Origin: Plantago major
Lineage: Eukaryota > Streptophyta > Magnoliopsida > Lamiales > Plantaginaceae
Assembly: GCA_026545765.1 (NCBI GenBank)
Contig: CM048839.1
Location: 52,684,677 to 52,748,676 of the forward strand
Length of the DNA: 64,000 nucleotides
Direction: 5' to 3'
Part shown: positions 35,401-48,018 of the stretch, piece by piece
Layout: every line of letters starts with the position of its first letter
How positions within the stretch are numbered: position 1 is the stretch's first letter
Position numbers and translations under genes: made by a program
The notes under the pieces: generated by a model
What the model was told of the DNA's origin: nothing
Databases searched by the model: none
Seen by the model: only the letters and a program-made list of their open reading frames with translations

Positions 35401-37875
35401 TTTGACTGTTTACTTCTGTCACTCATTTGCTTGCTACTGAAAACAGACTGCTGAGGAGGCGATGACACCAATTGAGTCAACTTTTTCATTGGACGTGAAT
35501 TCCAAGTTGGACTGGTAAGAAATGATTAAAAGTTCAAGTTGAAGTATGAAGGTGCTGTAGCTTGAAAAAAGATGCGCCCTTTTGTGTGGCCTCGTTCTTT
35601 TGCTCTACATGTGATGAAAATCTGTTTCTGAGTTGCGGTAAGAGTGAGAGCAAGATATATAGGCATATTCAGTTCAAGTAAAATAGACCCTTTTGTTTTT
35701 GATGCCGAAGTACTTGACAGCTGTGAAAATCTTGCATGCTTACCTCTGTCTCTGAACTGGGTGACAATTTGTTTGGCCATACTGTATCACTGGTTGCAGT
35801 TCTCAACGATGACTAGATCGTACTGCATATTTTTGCATTAAAACAAATGTATGTTTGAGGTGGAACTTTCTGGGTTTTTCCAGCAGGCTTGCTTTCAATT
35901 ATTACTTGGGTTTTCATAGGTGTGTGTGTATCCAGCAGTGTAGTCAAGTAGATCCTCTTCCAAGAAATTACTTCACATGTATTTCACGTTCTCCTTAAAT
36001 TGTAGTGCAATCGGTGTATATTTTAGTTCAAAATATCATTAGTAAGCAAGAGAGATTTCACAATTTGTACTTACATCAGGGAAGCAATTGGCAAGATTCT
36101 GGCACGTGGTCATAGTCGAGTTCCTGTTTATTCAGGGAACCCGAGGAATATCATTGGACTCTTACTGGTACACTTCAGGACTGTTCAATTTTTAAGTTTT
36201 ATGTTTATGTGTAATTGTAAATTGTCCTAATGCGATGAGCATTTATACATACAGGTGAAGAGTCTCCTCACTGTGAGAGCAGAAACAGAGACCCCCGTGA
36301 GTGCTGTTTCGATACGCAGAATTCCTCGGTATGCTACTGAATTTCAGCAATCTAATAGAACAGATTTGCAAATACGAAGATTGGAATAATTAAATAAGCA
36401 TATTTTTTCAGAGTTCCTGCAGATATGCCCCTGTACGACATACTCAATGAGTTTCAAAAAGGAAGTAGCCATATGGCAGCTGTGGTGAAACCTAAAGGGC
36501 GAAATAGAAAACCACCTTCTATTGTGGAGAGATCTGAACAGAACGAAGCCACAAATGGCGACTTGGACTTAGAAGCCCCACTGCTATCAAAGAAGGAACA
36601 GACGGCAGATTCTGTTGTTCTAGACATTGAAAGGTTCTCAAGACCACCTTCCGTAAGCAACTTAACATACAATGACACAGTTATGAGTGGATCGGCACTG
36701 GATGACCCTGAAGATGGTGAAGTTATTGGCATTATTACTTTAGAAGATGTATTTGAAGAACTCCTGCAGGTAAGCTTTATGGGTAATTAATGAAGTGTTG
36801 TTATTACTTATTTTTTAATTTGGTGACTTCTAATATTTGCGTTGATTCAGGAGGAAATTGTTGATGAAACGGATGAATTTGTTGATGTGCATAAAAGGTA
36901 CTGTTGCTGCCATTTTTCTTGTGACTCGCTACTGTGAAAAATGCATGAAAACCCGTGTTATATGTGATTTGCACAAACTCTTGTCTGGTATTCATGTTGC
37001 ACCTTAATTCCCTAACCCCTAGCATTCTTAGAGACTCTAAATCAATAGACCCCCTGAACTTGGAAAGAATTGGGCATGTGTAGCATTTCTGGAACGACTT
37101 TAGGTTTCATGCAATAAAAAGGATTTTTGAGTTATTTATCCCTATTGGGTCACAAGTCACAAGAGCTGATAATATGCAACTTTCTTTCTGCAGAATACGC
37201 GTGGTGGCGGCTGCAGCTGCTTCATCTGTTGCACGTGCCCCTTCAAGTCGGAGGCTAACTGCCCAGAAATCCGGTGTAAGTAGACTAATCTTCTTGCTTC
37301 ATTAATGAATCTCGGTGTTTAATCACCTGAAATATACCATTAAGATATTTGATACTGCAAGAGTATCTATGTGATTGTTGTATGAAATGTTGGGTAAAAC
37401 TTAATCAGAAGTGGAATTAGTGTTTAATAACTCAACATTACATCTAGGGTATTACTTTAGGTGGGAAATGGTCTTTCTTCAAATTTTAAAAAAAAATCAT
37501 GATTTTTGAAAGAATTTGACTAATTCCAGTTACCATTTGACGTTTTTAGAGAATTATCACTCATAAATAAGCTTAAAGGATTTTATCCAATACCATTCAA
37601 CTGGAGCCGTGACAATAAAACTGAAACACATCCCCATACAACCAGTTTTCTCCTTTTTTTTTATGTGTTTGTGTTTTTTCTTGGATGCCTTATCTCATAA
37701 AGACCCGAATCAATATCCACTCTAATGTGCATTTGCACACATATATATGTTGCTACAGGGAGTCCAAACCAAGCAAGGACTAGTGGCACCCAAAAAACTA
37801 GGTGAGGACAACACTAGTTCACCAAGAGTCGCCAGTAATACTGGGGAGCCGCCTGTTCACGGGAACAAGAGATGA
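29432..37875 (+). CDS. CNNM/CorC-type DUF21 and CBS domain membrane protein (At4g14240-like)
   Basis: Thirteen exons by my reading: 29432-29672, 30427-30503, 33603-33686, 33779-33892, 34836-34919, 35100-35171, 35447-35514, 36080-36167, 36255-36328, 36412-36769, 36851-36897, 37194-37275 and 37759-37875. They give 501 residues with all frames continuous and GT-AG introns. Residues about 28-210 form the DUF21 (CNNM) membrane domain, with hydrophobic segments such as '[20 protein letters not shown]' and the conserved 'GEVIPQA'. Residues about 225-436 hold a CBS pair ('[13 protein letters not shown]', '[11 protein letters not shown]', '[19 protein letters not shown]'), interrupted by a variable linker as in the plant proteins. 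Family members are linked to magnesium or other ion transport; the plant role is not firmly known. The start matches the Arabidopsis MHPINAV start. Intron 2 is 3.1 kb because of transposon insertions. Confidence 0.93.
31407..32653. mobile_element. Non-autonomous Mutator-like element in intron 2 of the DUF21 gene
   Basis: A 1.25-kb element with long inverted ends (about 120 bases) made of repeated 'CCAATTTTGTTCCTC'-type subunits. It is flanked by a perfect 9-bp duplication CCTTCTTTT (31398-31406 and 32654-32662). The 9-bp duplication and long TIRs fit the Mutator superfamily. No transposase is visible. A Stowaway MITE (31705-31961) sits inside it. Confidence 0.8.
31705..31961. mobile_element. 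Stowaway MITE nested in the Mutator-like element
   Basis: Ends CTCACTCCGTCCCAGAACAAAT and the complement of CATTTGGTCCGGGGCGGAGGGAG, flanked by TA on both sides (31703-31704, 31962-31963). 257 bp, AT-rich, no coding. A diverged relative lies at about 63090-63320. Confidence 0.9.
32740..32900. other. Unexplained GC-rich patch in intron 2 of the DUF21 gene
   Basis: About 160 bases, GC-richer than the rest of the intron, including CAGTGCCTGCTGGGATC and the near-palindromic AATAGCG / GCGCGAAATAGCG pieces. It lies just right of the Mutator-like element. I could not recognise a protein, tRNA or repeat family. Confidence 0.3.
34043..34100. repeat. Partial Stowaway-like end
   Basis: CTCCCTCCGTCCTGATGAAT followed by a short AT-rich tail, in intron 4 of the DUF21 gene. 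The matching opposite end was not found, so this is a truncated copy at best. Confidence 0.4.
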
Positions 37876-39072
37876 GGACTTGACATGTTGTTTCGAACCA
37901 CATACGTACTCTCCTGTTGTAGTGGAAACTTGTATAGTTGTAGAATGCTTATATGATGCCACCCAGAACAAGGATATTCTTTGATATGTATACTTCGCAC
38001 ACTACTTGGCAATATAATAACGCAAAATTTGAGGTTGGTGCATAGTGTTTACTTGAGCTTCCTGAGTTTTAGTATAGATATAGAAGCTTTATTTAAGACT
38101 TATTTCACAGGACATGTTCAGTTGGCTAGTTCAGAACCAAGTATGTTGTAAATGTATCAATTTAAAACACACAGTAGCCTCTGCTGAGCATAAACCCCCT
38201 TGCCTTTGAGATTTTGAAACACATGAAGAAAGAAAAAGGTGGAGAAAAATCAAAGCATTTATTTTGCTCAAAATTTATACAGTTTTACACTTTGATCATT
38301 CATGAATTGGAACAGTTGATCACCTGTATTTGGCATTCATTTTCCCTTGACAAAATTTCCCATGTACCAAACTTGCACAGCCGTTATGATGATGTGAAAA
38401 GTATGATATCCTTTCCCCGTTCTCGACTGTCAAAGCTGCTCATATGCTCCAGCTTCCATCTGATAAGAATCACTGAGCACCTCCACATGATGTAAAATCG
38501 CGTTCTCTGCTCTTGAATGTAACGCGAAAACTTCTGCCATGGGTGAAAGAGCTTCTGTACTCTAATCAGACGCATACTACTGCATGCGAATCTTGGTTTC
38601 AAGAATTGAAATATAGGGAAGTACTTCATAGAAAGAAAGTTTGTATGGGACTATAGGGTATTAACTTTATTGGGATATCATATATGATCAGGTTGCTGGA
38701 AATTGTGAGCAATATATCTATCTGATTGTTGATCTTTGATAAGGTTTAAGGTTGATGATTCTTTGGTAGCTAAGGGTTGCCTTGTATAATGAATGTGAAA
38801 TTTTGGTTGAGAATATTGTTAGGTGGTAACCACTTGTATATGTTAAGGTATGGATATCTGGGCAAATGTACTATACTTATGGTGGTTGACAGGTGTGTGT
38901 CTGTGATTGGTATATTATGAAGCCAAACTAGCATTATTTTGAGATGATGATTCAGCAAGTCATCAGACTGTAGGGCATATCTAAAGTTTGACCTCACCCC
39001 GTGTATCATTATTGTTAAGGGCTTCTTTATTATCATTATCATGGACCATTATTCAACATATAAGCGTATAGT
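37876..39072. other. 3' flank of the DUF21 gene, no further gene seen
   Basis: The first few hundred bases should be the 3' UTR of the DUF21 gene. The rest is AT-rich with only short random ORFs on both strands. No repeat ends or RNA genes were recognised. Confidence 0.5.
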
Positions 39073-40669
39073 ATAGGAAAAATTACACCAGATCCCCCAT
39101 AAACAGGGGTCACTCACTTTGATCCCTCCGTTTTCAACAATAATATCGTAGTACAAGTTTCATAAATCAATTATATTTTGAATAAAAAGTCAAAGGGTGA
39201 TTCCTACGTGGCAGACAAATAGTGACGTGGATAATTAGGAAAATGATTTTGACCTTTTTCTTTGTTTCTACTTTTCCTTTTAATTTGGCGGTTGGACCAA
39301 TATGTAATAAATTTATTGAAGCAACCAGCCGTTACACTAGTCGTTGGACTAATCTGTAATAGAATATATTATGGACTAATATGTAATTAAAATATGCTGC
39401 TAAATTTAAAAAAATTAGTCGTTATTAGAGGAATCGGTTTGCCAATTTAAGGTTCTTTTTTGTCCATTTAAGCATGCACAATCTGAAAATGGTTTCCTTT
39501 TTTTTTTTTTTTTTTGGATAGGTATAGCTTCATCTAGTCAGGATTCTAGAGCTGTTCAACAATCCGGTGAAAGGGAAAAAAATCGTGTCAAGTGCGAGGA
39601 ACACTGTTGTGTGGAAGTATAGTTCGAAGGTTAACCCCTGGAAAATGTAAAACTTGTGTCGTGTGCATATATTTTCCACCAAATTGATTCATTTGTTTGA
39701 TTTTAGTTATGTTTGATCATAGACAACATGAATTGTGGAAATATATTTCGAAATTAGAGTAGCTATGTTAAGACGAATTATAACTAATCTCTGCATACTC
39801 ACAATTCCATTGTCTTAGGCTTCGAAAGATCAATAAAGAATTTAAATATACATATGTAGTTTACACATAGTTCATGACAATTGTCCTGAACTTTCGAACA
39901 ACAACATTCTTCGCTTCATTAGTGAACTGTAAGCTATTATGATCCGAATAAGCAATGGTGATTGTTCATATATTGTGGTGTAAATTATTGGCCATGAATA
40001 CATACGTAATTTGCACCAACAACAAATTACCTATCTGCAATGATTGTTGGTCTAATTAAGTTAATTTTGATGAGGATTGCATAATCTTTTTTACAAGATC
40101 TTTTACCAGCAAGTAATTATTTGAATGTCCTGAAGAAGACAATGTGATCCTACAGTAAATTGATAATTTGTATGCATTTGAGACAATTTTTTTGACATAG
40201 CTAACGGGGTGACTGGGGAACTTATAGATCAAAATACTATAAGGGTTTAATCAGTATATGATATATGGTTGTGTAGCCCTATATTTCTAGTGAAGTAAGC
40301 AAAAGCAATAAATCTCAAATTGTTCATGATTCAAAATAAACCAAAAAAGAGTTTAAATAGACACGCTAAAAAGACAAATCACGGATGAGCAAAAAATAAA
40401 AATAAATAAAGAATAAAGACACATAACGACTAATTTTTCAAATTCAGGAGAATATTTTAATTACATATTGATCCCTTGTATATTCTATTACGCATTGGTC
40501 CAACAGAGCACTCATTTTCCACGTCACACTTCAATTATCCAGGTGGAAAATTATTATTTTGCTGGTCAACACGACAATAAGATTTTGGACTGAAATGTTA
40601 TTGTTCAAATCAGAGGAACTAAAGTGTTATTACGAGATTTATTAGGGGGCCTAATATAATTTGTCCTAT
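39073..40669. mobile_element. Non-coding element with long inverted ends (probable MULE derivative)
   Basis: The left end (ATAGGAAAAATTACACCAGA) and the complement of the right end (ATAGGACAAATTATATTAGG) match. The similarity continues inward for about 250-350 bases to landmarks such as GTAATAGAATATA and AATTAGTCGTTAT on both sides. The interior (about 39430-40420) has no ORF of note. The target duplication is not clear, so the superfamily is tentative. Long TIRs without coding capacity fit Mutator-like derivatives. Confidence 0.65.
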
Positions 40670-41801
40670 GGAATAATACAAAGATTCACATTAAACATCA
40701 ATGGACTGTTTGACAAGCGATGACAAGTAATTATAATCGTGTAAATCTAGTTAAAAACACCTATTTTAACATGTTTTTTTTAATTTTAATCGCTATTTAA
40801 ACAACCTGAATCTGTTTAATTCAGACATCATGTTTATCAAACCTACATATACTTACATTACCCGCATTTCTAAACATGTGATGCTTGTAATTAAACATAC
40901 AATATTTATAACTAAATATGTGATGTTTATTACGTTAATTAAAATTGAACACAATATGAAATAACATCCAACCAAAGTTGCACAATCTTAGTCCACATAT
41001 ATAATCATCTTGATGGAAACTAGGGTTATCATTGTATTTAGCATAATGTTATGATTCGATGTATATTTATATAATCAGGGGCGGAGTCAGGATTCGAACC
41101 GGGGAGGGGGCAAAGTTGTATACTATAAATGTGGGCATGTGTCAGACCTAAGTTGGATATGGTCGGGTCGGATTTCATATATATACCTTTAGTGCTATGT
41201 TCCATAGCATAATTTCAACATACATAGTTTCAAATTACAGAGATCAAAAGTTTATCGACACTTAATCTACAAAAGCCTAAGCACATAACAAGCCTAATAT
41301 CTACATGGAATCTTTCAAGAATAAATACTGGAAGAGATAAATATTTTTTTAATGTCCCACGCTGGAAAATGAAAGTTGAGCTTTGGAAAGTGTGAAGCCC
41401 CGAATTCAACTTACCACATTTTATTTTGGGATGTCTTAATTTAAACTTCTCATCACTTAAATGAAAAATCTTTCTCATATTTTATTCGCTATCTCTTATA
41501 CTTATTTATTTACTATAATTTCTACTTTATTCACAATTCTTTTAAAATTTGTATCCGTACCGTAGAAAGTTTAATGGGAAAGTATGAGATACTATTACAT
41601 TGGTTGAGTTTTTCAACTAGCCGGAAGTCCGGAACCATTAGCATATGTTGACGTGTTAATCCAAAAATGGAAAAACCAAACCTCATCATCATCACTGTTT
41701 TTCAACAATCAAGGAAGATTCAAGAAACCCATTAAACATCTTCTTCTTCTTCATCATCAGCAACAAACAAGCAAGCAGCTTGTATAGTATAGTCAGAAAG
41801 G
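40670..41801. other. Intergenic DNA before the SERINC gene, with a degraded MITE
   Basis: AT-rich DNA. About 41395-41580 resembles, on the opposite strand, the Stowaway copy at 48019-48236 (CCCGAATTCAACTT, then GGGATGTC and AACTTCTCATC in the same order), so it is an old relative. Near 41080 is a GGGGCGGAGTCAGG repeat motif. The last 100 bases are A/C-rich and likely the 5' leader of the SERINC gene. Confidence 0.5.
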
Positions 41802-44800
41802 ATGTCGTGCTTGGCATCTTGTTGCGCGTCAATGACCTGCGGGCTTTGCACATCTGTGGCATCAAACATCACCAAGCGCTCAGCCCGACTCGCTTACTGT
41901 GGCCTCTTCGGTGTTTCTCTCATCGTTTCTTGGATTCTCCGTCAATTTGCTACTCCTCTTCTCAAGAACTTCTCCTGTACTTTTCTCCTCATTATCCCTT
42001 TTCTTTCTTAAAAATGGTTAATCAGATATTATTGCTCTTGCTTCTTTTTATTGGGTTCAATTGATGATTGATTTTAGATGCTGTTAGGAAATCTATTTTT
42101 TTGATACTAGGTTTTTACTTGTGCAATTGATTCTCCATGTTAAAAGCAAAGAAAGGGAAGATGATTTTGGTTCTTAAACTGTAACCAATGTTTTTGTAAT
42201 TAAAAGCAAGCAAAAATTTGATTTTGATAACCATTTACAAACGCACTTTAGACGAGACTGTAAGTAAGTAAGTGGTTTTGTTTTTTGGTAGAGGAAGAAT
42301 TGTAGATTCATCATTCATCTATGAACTGACAGAGTGGAATTGAAAATTCGAATGCAGTTCGATACAATCTTTTGGAATCTAGTAACAGAATCAAGAGATA
42401 AGGTGATGTTTCGTCGTGGTTCTGTTATTGAATTTTGACTTTCTGTTTACAAAGCATCCAAAAATGTTCTAAAGGTCTGTTAGTCGTGGTGAAATTTTTG
42501 TGTTGTGTTCGAAGAGCTGAACAAACTCCTTTAGTTATAGGCTCATATATTCCAAAAACATATTGCCTGTGGTGTAAATTTTAACTGATTACAGCTCGCA
42601 CAACTATTTGGATTCACTTATTCTTCATTTGAGATTGGCAATTGTATCTTAGTAGTATTTATTTGTTGTTGTTGCAGGGATAAATACTTCAGACAATCTT
42701 CCAAAAGAATGGTTTCAAGTACAAGCGGTTCTCCGGGTGAGCTTGGGGAACTTCTTGTTCTTCGGGATACTAGCTGTCATAATGATTGGGGTAAAGGATC
42801 AAAATGACAAGCGTGATTCAGTGCATCATGGTGGATGGATCGCTAAGCTTGTGGTTTGGATTTTGCTCACAGTCCTCATGTTTTTTGTCCCTAATGGTGT
42901 CATCACAGTATATGGTCAGTCTTATGCATGTACTAAGAAATATGTTAACGGGAATTTGTTTGCTTGATTTTTAGCCGTTTTGAGATACATGTGGTATGTG
43001 CTCAGTGCTACTGTCACCCTCGTGTGCATTAAGGCAGTAATGCAGATGCTGAAAACCAACACATTTCATGGGGTATTTCAAAGTTGCTGAATAAGAAAGA
43101 AAAATTTTATACGAAAAATACTTGCCTGTTCAGAATTGCTCGATATGCTATTTAACTACTTGTCATGCTTATTTCCTGTCGTGGTGAGTTCACGTATTCC
43201 CTAAGTGCAAGAATCTCAATTAATTGTTGTTCTTTTCGTGTTTTTCTGTGGACTGATCTTCAGTCGCTCAGCTCTTGAATTGAGCTGCAAGAAGGCATGC
43301 AAGCTTGTACTTTTTAAGTATATTGTATGCAATAACTAGATGGTCAACGAGAAAATAAGTAAAAATGATTTGGCAGTATTTTTTTTAACTACTTAGTATT
43401 TTTGCAACATCAAAGCCAAGGGCAGGACGAATACTTTGATACAACTCTTGGCTTAAATCTCTTAGCATATTACATCTTGTTAATTTGTTGGTGATCATCT
43501 GGTCAGATTGTCGTGTATAATAGGGGCATTATATTCTTATAACTAAGGCAAATTTACATCTCCGTGTAGGATTCCTTTCAAAGTTTGGTGCCGGGTTATT
43601 CTTGTTGGTCCAGGTTCTACTATTGTTAGATGCTACTCATTCATGGAATGATTCGTGGGTTGCGAAAGATGAGCACAAGTGGTGGGTACAAATTATTCCG
43701 TCTTTTGTAATTCTTTCCTGGTTTAAGTGCTTGATCACATTTCATATGGTGTGTGCAGGTATCTTGCATTGCTTGCCATATCAGTACTGTGCTATATTGG
43801 AGCATTTACATTTTCTGGACTTCTATTCATATGGTTCAATCCTTCTGGGCAGGACTGTGGTCTTAATGTCTTTTTCCTTGTGATGACCATCATACTTGGT
43901 TTCCTTTTTGCTGTTATTGCTCTACATCCCGCAGTAAGCAAAATATTCTCGTAATGTTCTTTTAGCTTGTTAACCCATTGGAAATGATTTTAGGATGTAA
44001 AATAGAACTCATCTTTCTGTTTAATTGATTATGGGGTACCAAGCAGTTGGTCACTTAATCTTTCTATAAATATGTTGATAGATATCTGTTTCTGTTATTT
44101 TGTGGTATACGGTTAAATTCTTTTAGTAGTTGATCTTGTATTTAAATTAATCCTGTGAGCTTTTCTTGAATATATATTTTTCTAAAAACTCACTTCTGCT
44201 TAGAATTTTTTTCTTCTTTCCTTCTTACAGGAAATGGTAATTTATTTGATTTAAATTGATGATTGTGGTAACTCTGGGTTTTAACAGGTTAATGGCAGCC
44301 TTTTACCTGCTTCTGTGATATCCCTGTATTGTGCATATGTTTGTTATACTGGTCTCTCCAATGAACCTCGAGATTATGTCTGCAATGGTCTCCATAACAA
44401 GTCAAAAGCCGTGTCAACGAGCACCCTTATTCTTGGGATGCTTACAACAGTTCTATCTGTTTTGTATTCTGCACTTCGTGCTGGATCTTCGACCACATTT
44501 TTGTCTCCGCCCTCTTCATCTAGAGCAGGTAAAAATTTTAATATTCTGATAATCTTGTTCGACTTATTCCTTTCCTCAGATATTTATTTTCACGTTCCGA
44601 TAGAATTTGAAAGATGAACATTATTATTGGTTATACCATTTCCATTATCATGGTCACTGCTTCTTTATTTGCCTCCTCCCTCATCCCCTGTATTAGGTAA
44701 ACCTATACTAGTAAACTTGTTTACATTTTTTCCCGATACTCTTGTTCGACTTATTCAGCCTCAATCATTGTTTTGACATTCAAATAACATTTGAAAGGTA

Positions 44801-45339
44801 TATATACTTGGTTATGCATCTGAAATCAAACCACTTTCCAATATCAGGGGATAGAGACGCCTCTTTAATTCTGTCTATTCTAAGCACGCATCAAGCTAAA
44901 ACGTGATAGACAAGGCATAATGGGATTTAAGTGGGCATGTGTTTTTACTGGTTTAGCTACGAAATATAAAGCCATTTCCTTTTCATAGATGCTAACGATA
45001 TCACATCAAAACTTATAGTTGTGTCTGCCTTCACATTCTGTGACAGGAGAAAATAAACCTCTTCTTGATGATGAGTTGGAATCTGGTAAAGGAAAGAAGG
45101 ATGCAGAGGCACGGCCAGTTAGCTACTCGTATACATTTTTCCATCTTATATTCGCCCTGGCCAGCATGTACTCAGCCATGCTTCTTTCCGGATGGACCAG
45201 TAGTTCTGAGAATCCAGACCTCATAGATGTTGGCTGGACTTCAGTTTGGGTTCGAATGTGTACCGAATGGGCAACTGCTGGATTATACATCTGGTCTCTC
45301 GTGGCCCCTCTGCTCTTACCTGATCGCGAATTCTACTAA
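41802..45339 (+). CDS. SERINC / TMS membrane family protein (serine incorporator-like)
   Basis: Six exons: 41802-41976, 42678-42914, 43570-43681, 43759-43933, 44288-44528 and 45047-45339, giving 410 residues, the family's usual plant length. The start MSCLASCCASMTCGLCTS with its cysteine cluster is the standard one. The protein is polytopic, about 10 hydrophobic segments, with hallmark stretches 'MIGVKDQNDKRDSVHHGGW', 'LLLLDATHSWNDSW', 'FNPSGQDCGLNVFF', 'CYTGLSNEP' and 'SWGTSS'-like 'LLSGWTSSSENPDLIDVGW', ending LLLPDREFY. Serine incorporators act in membranes, are proposed to bring serine into lipids, and recent work on animal members suggests lipid scrambling. The plant role is not established. 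All exon phases agree. No breaks were seen. Confidence 0.95.
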
Positions 45340-46400
45340 GTTTGCAATTATATTACTACAAGGTATATGTAGATGTTGGTGCTTGTAATATGTCAGTATT
45401 TGCATACCTATCTATGTCGTGGAATGTATATAAAGTCCATGTATTATAGGCGGTCTGTTATTCAGCAGAAGGTATAGAAACATATATACTGTTGTAAAAA
45501 GTAAAAACTGAGGTTTAATGAAGCTTGATGCATAAGGCTATTTCTCTTCTCTTCATCTGAAAAATCATTAATTTCAGTTCGGATTTGTTTAGTTTTTTAT
45601 AATACAAATAAGTTTTGTTCTCTTCAGACGAGAGAGTAGAACCTAATTCACCTGGCTGATTGGTGCTTGTAAATAATGACCATGAATGTATTCAGCATAT
45701 TCAGGCCAAGGCAATTATACATAATAATCAATATGAAGACGAGGTACATAAATGCTCTTAGATTACAATTCCGAGAAGTCCGTGCATTATTATGAGTCCA
45801 ATATCCGCGTAGGGGCGATCCCCAATAAGCACAAGAGAGGCAAAAACTCGATCTATTTTAAAATTATAAAGACGGATTTGATGTTTTAAATAAGGGTATA
45901 TAATTTGGGTAATTTAACACACAAGTCTCCTCATAAATAGTTTATGTACAGAAAGACTTATGTTAAGAAAATTATCGATGTTATTAATCAAAACGTTGTA
46001 TTATAAATATTATTGTTTTTCATATATAAAAATAAATTTTGTTGACAACATAGACGTTTTGATTTATAACATCGATGATTTTGTCTGGTACTAATATAAG
46101 GCGGTCTCTAGATAAATTATTTAAAATCGTCCCTGTCGAACCCGTCTACTTAAATATGACGTTTGAAAAATATACTATTATAAGGAAAAATACAATTTTC
46201 TAGTATTTTTGTAATTTTTCTAAATTAAATTTTAAAATAAAATTTTTAGATTATTTTTTAATAGATAAATTTAAATTAAATTATGTCACATAGCCAATAT
46301 GGAAAGAAATCATGTAAATTGGATATTAAATATATATGGTTTAAATCAAATATAAATTACTAATGGACCAATAGAAATGCATCATTCTCTTTTTAAATAT
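45340..46400. other. 3' flank of the SERINC gene, no gene seen
   Basis: The start is the likely 3' UTR. The rest is AT-rich intergenic DNA with no ORF over 70 codons and no recognisable repeat ends. Confidence 0.5.
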
Positions 46401-47320
46401 GGAAATGATTCTCTTTTAACAAGTATAAATAGAGAATCACTCCATTCATTTTCACACACCACAAGCTAGAAGAAGTCACACACCACAAGTTGTACAGCAA
46501 GAGCCCAAAATTCTCTCATCCTCTCAAGTTCCACCTTGACGTTCATCCGAAAACTGAAGAGAAGTCATTGTTTGATCCAAAAAGAAGTACATGCACCCTT
46601 GGAAAAATGTTATTGTATGCTCCATCCGCGAAGGAAGATCAAAGTCCAGCAATCCTGAAGAAGTTCGAGCAAAGTTCTTGAAATTCTTCATCAAATCCAA
46701 AACAAAACTAGTGTTTGATTCAAGATCAAGCTGAGAAACCCTTGAATAAACGTTTCCGCAAAGGCCAAACTTCCTCTAAAGAAGATCAAAGGCCAAATTT
46801 CGTGACGATTTAGAAGCGTTCTTCCCATTTTTTTTTTTTTTTTCAGTTCATTTCATCTCATCATCATCATCATCAGATTCATCAGATCACGATCGATTCG
46901 AAAAAATCTTAGATTTCTTTTTTTTTAGTTTTTGAAGTCTCACAGATCAAAGAAGAGAGAAGAAGAAAGATTCTCACTCAAAAACTCAAAAAAAGGTTTA
47001 GGTATGTAGATTAGAATTTAAGACTTAAAATTCATAAATTTAATAAAATTATCATTTGTGCAAATTTATTTGCTACAGATTTTTGGTACGTCCAGTTGGA
47101 CAATTTCTACCTCTCATTTCTTCTCTTCAAAAGCAAGAAGACTATCGTCACTCCGGAAAAAGGACACGAGTTGGTCGTACATCATCAAGCAATCTCATCA
47201 ATCTCAAGTAGAATCGCTAAAATGAAGGAAAAAGGGGAATTTTTTTCATTGAATTGAATACAACCGACGGAGTAAATATAAAGAAAACTTCTTCTCCTTC
47301 TTCTCCGCCAATGCACCACC
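46400..47320 (+). promoter_or_regulatory. Probable promoter and spliced 5' leader of the At5g19025-like gene
   Basis: A TATA box candidate (TATAAATAG, about 46425) is followed by a CA-rich stretch. Further on, a good GT-AG pair (AG|GTATGT at 47001/47002, TTGCTACAG ending 47078) would remove a 77-base intron from the leader. The A-rich and T-rich runs in between do not code. The 63-codon ORF at 46490 looks like chance. A unit belonging to a repeat cannot be excluded. Confidence 0.35.
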
Positions 47321-47911
47321 ATGGCTCCGCCATCATCATCAGCCCACACAAACAACAACTGCCCAACCCTATGCCGCCACTCCCCATCCGCCACACTGGA
47401 CCTTCTAATCTTCCTCCTAGTCCTCTTCTCCGGCACATTCCTAATCATTTCCTACTTCTCCTACATCTTCCAATCCCTCTCCTTACTCCTCCCTTCCTTC
47501 CAATCACTCTTCTCCAACTCCCATTCCCAATCCCTCTTCTTCCTCCTCTTCGCCCTCTTCTTCTTCGCCTTCCTCCTCTCCTTCGAGATCTGCTGCGGCC
47601 ACAGATCCAGGCGCTGCGGTAAAACCTTCTGCAAGGGTTTGAAGAAGGCCATGGAGTTCGATTTGCAGTTGCAAGGTGAGGATTTGCTCCGATTAGGGGA
47701 CGAAAATAGGGCTGTTAAGGATGTCAATTGCTTGCCTTGGAAAGGTGGGACTGAGGATAATCCTGATTATGAGTGTTTGAGGGCTGAGTTGAGGAAGATG
47801 GCTCCTCCTAATGGCCGTGCTGTTCTGCTCTTTCGTGCCAAATGTGGCTGTCCTATTTCTAAGCTTGAGGGCTGGGCTTCGAGGCGTGGTGCTCGCCGCA
47901 ATAAGAAGTAA
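47321..47911 (+). CDS. Two-helix membrane protein, At5g19025-like ('ribosomal protein L34e superfamily')
   Basis: A single 196-residue ORF. After a short Ser/Thr/Asn-rich N-terminus come two hydrophobic segments (about residues 25-50 and 71-90) rich in Leu, Phe and Ser. A cysteine/basic motif follows (CCGHRSRRCGKTFCKGLKK, residues 91-109), and then a conserved plant-specific tail with 'LPWKGGTEDNPDYECLRAEL' and 'MAPPNGRAVLLFRAKCGCP'. It matches the Arabidopsis uncharacterised protein At5g19025 family as I remember it. The L34e label is a database name; a ribosomal role is not supported by the two membrane segments. The ATG at 47321 sits in a strong ACCATGG context. An upstream ATG at 47311 opens an overlapping frame. 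Confidence 0.85.
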   Translation: MAPPSSSAHTNNNCPTLCRHSPSATLDLLIFLLVLFSGTFLIISYFSYIFQSLSLLLPSFQSLFSNSHSQSLFFLLFALFFFAFLLSFEICCGHRSRRCGKTFCKGLKKAMEFDLQLQGEDLLRLGDENRAVKDVNCLPWKGGTEDNPDYECLRAELRKMAPPNGRAVLLFRAKCGCPISKLEGWASRRGARRNKK

Positions 47912-48018
47912 GCAAAATATGCTGCATTTGCATTTTTGTGGGTTTTTTAGTTGGTTTCTTTCATATGTTGTAGAATGTTGTTTCCTCTTGCTTGACTGTT
48001 ATCTGTGAAGAACTTATA

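Noticed and set aside
46490-46681. 63-codon ORF before the At5g19025-like gene
   Set aside because: No recognisable domain; it lies in a region with leader-like or repeat-like composition.
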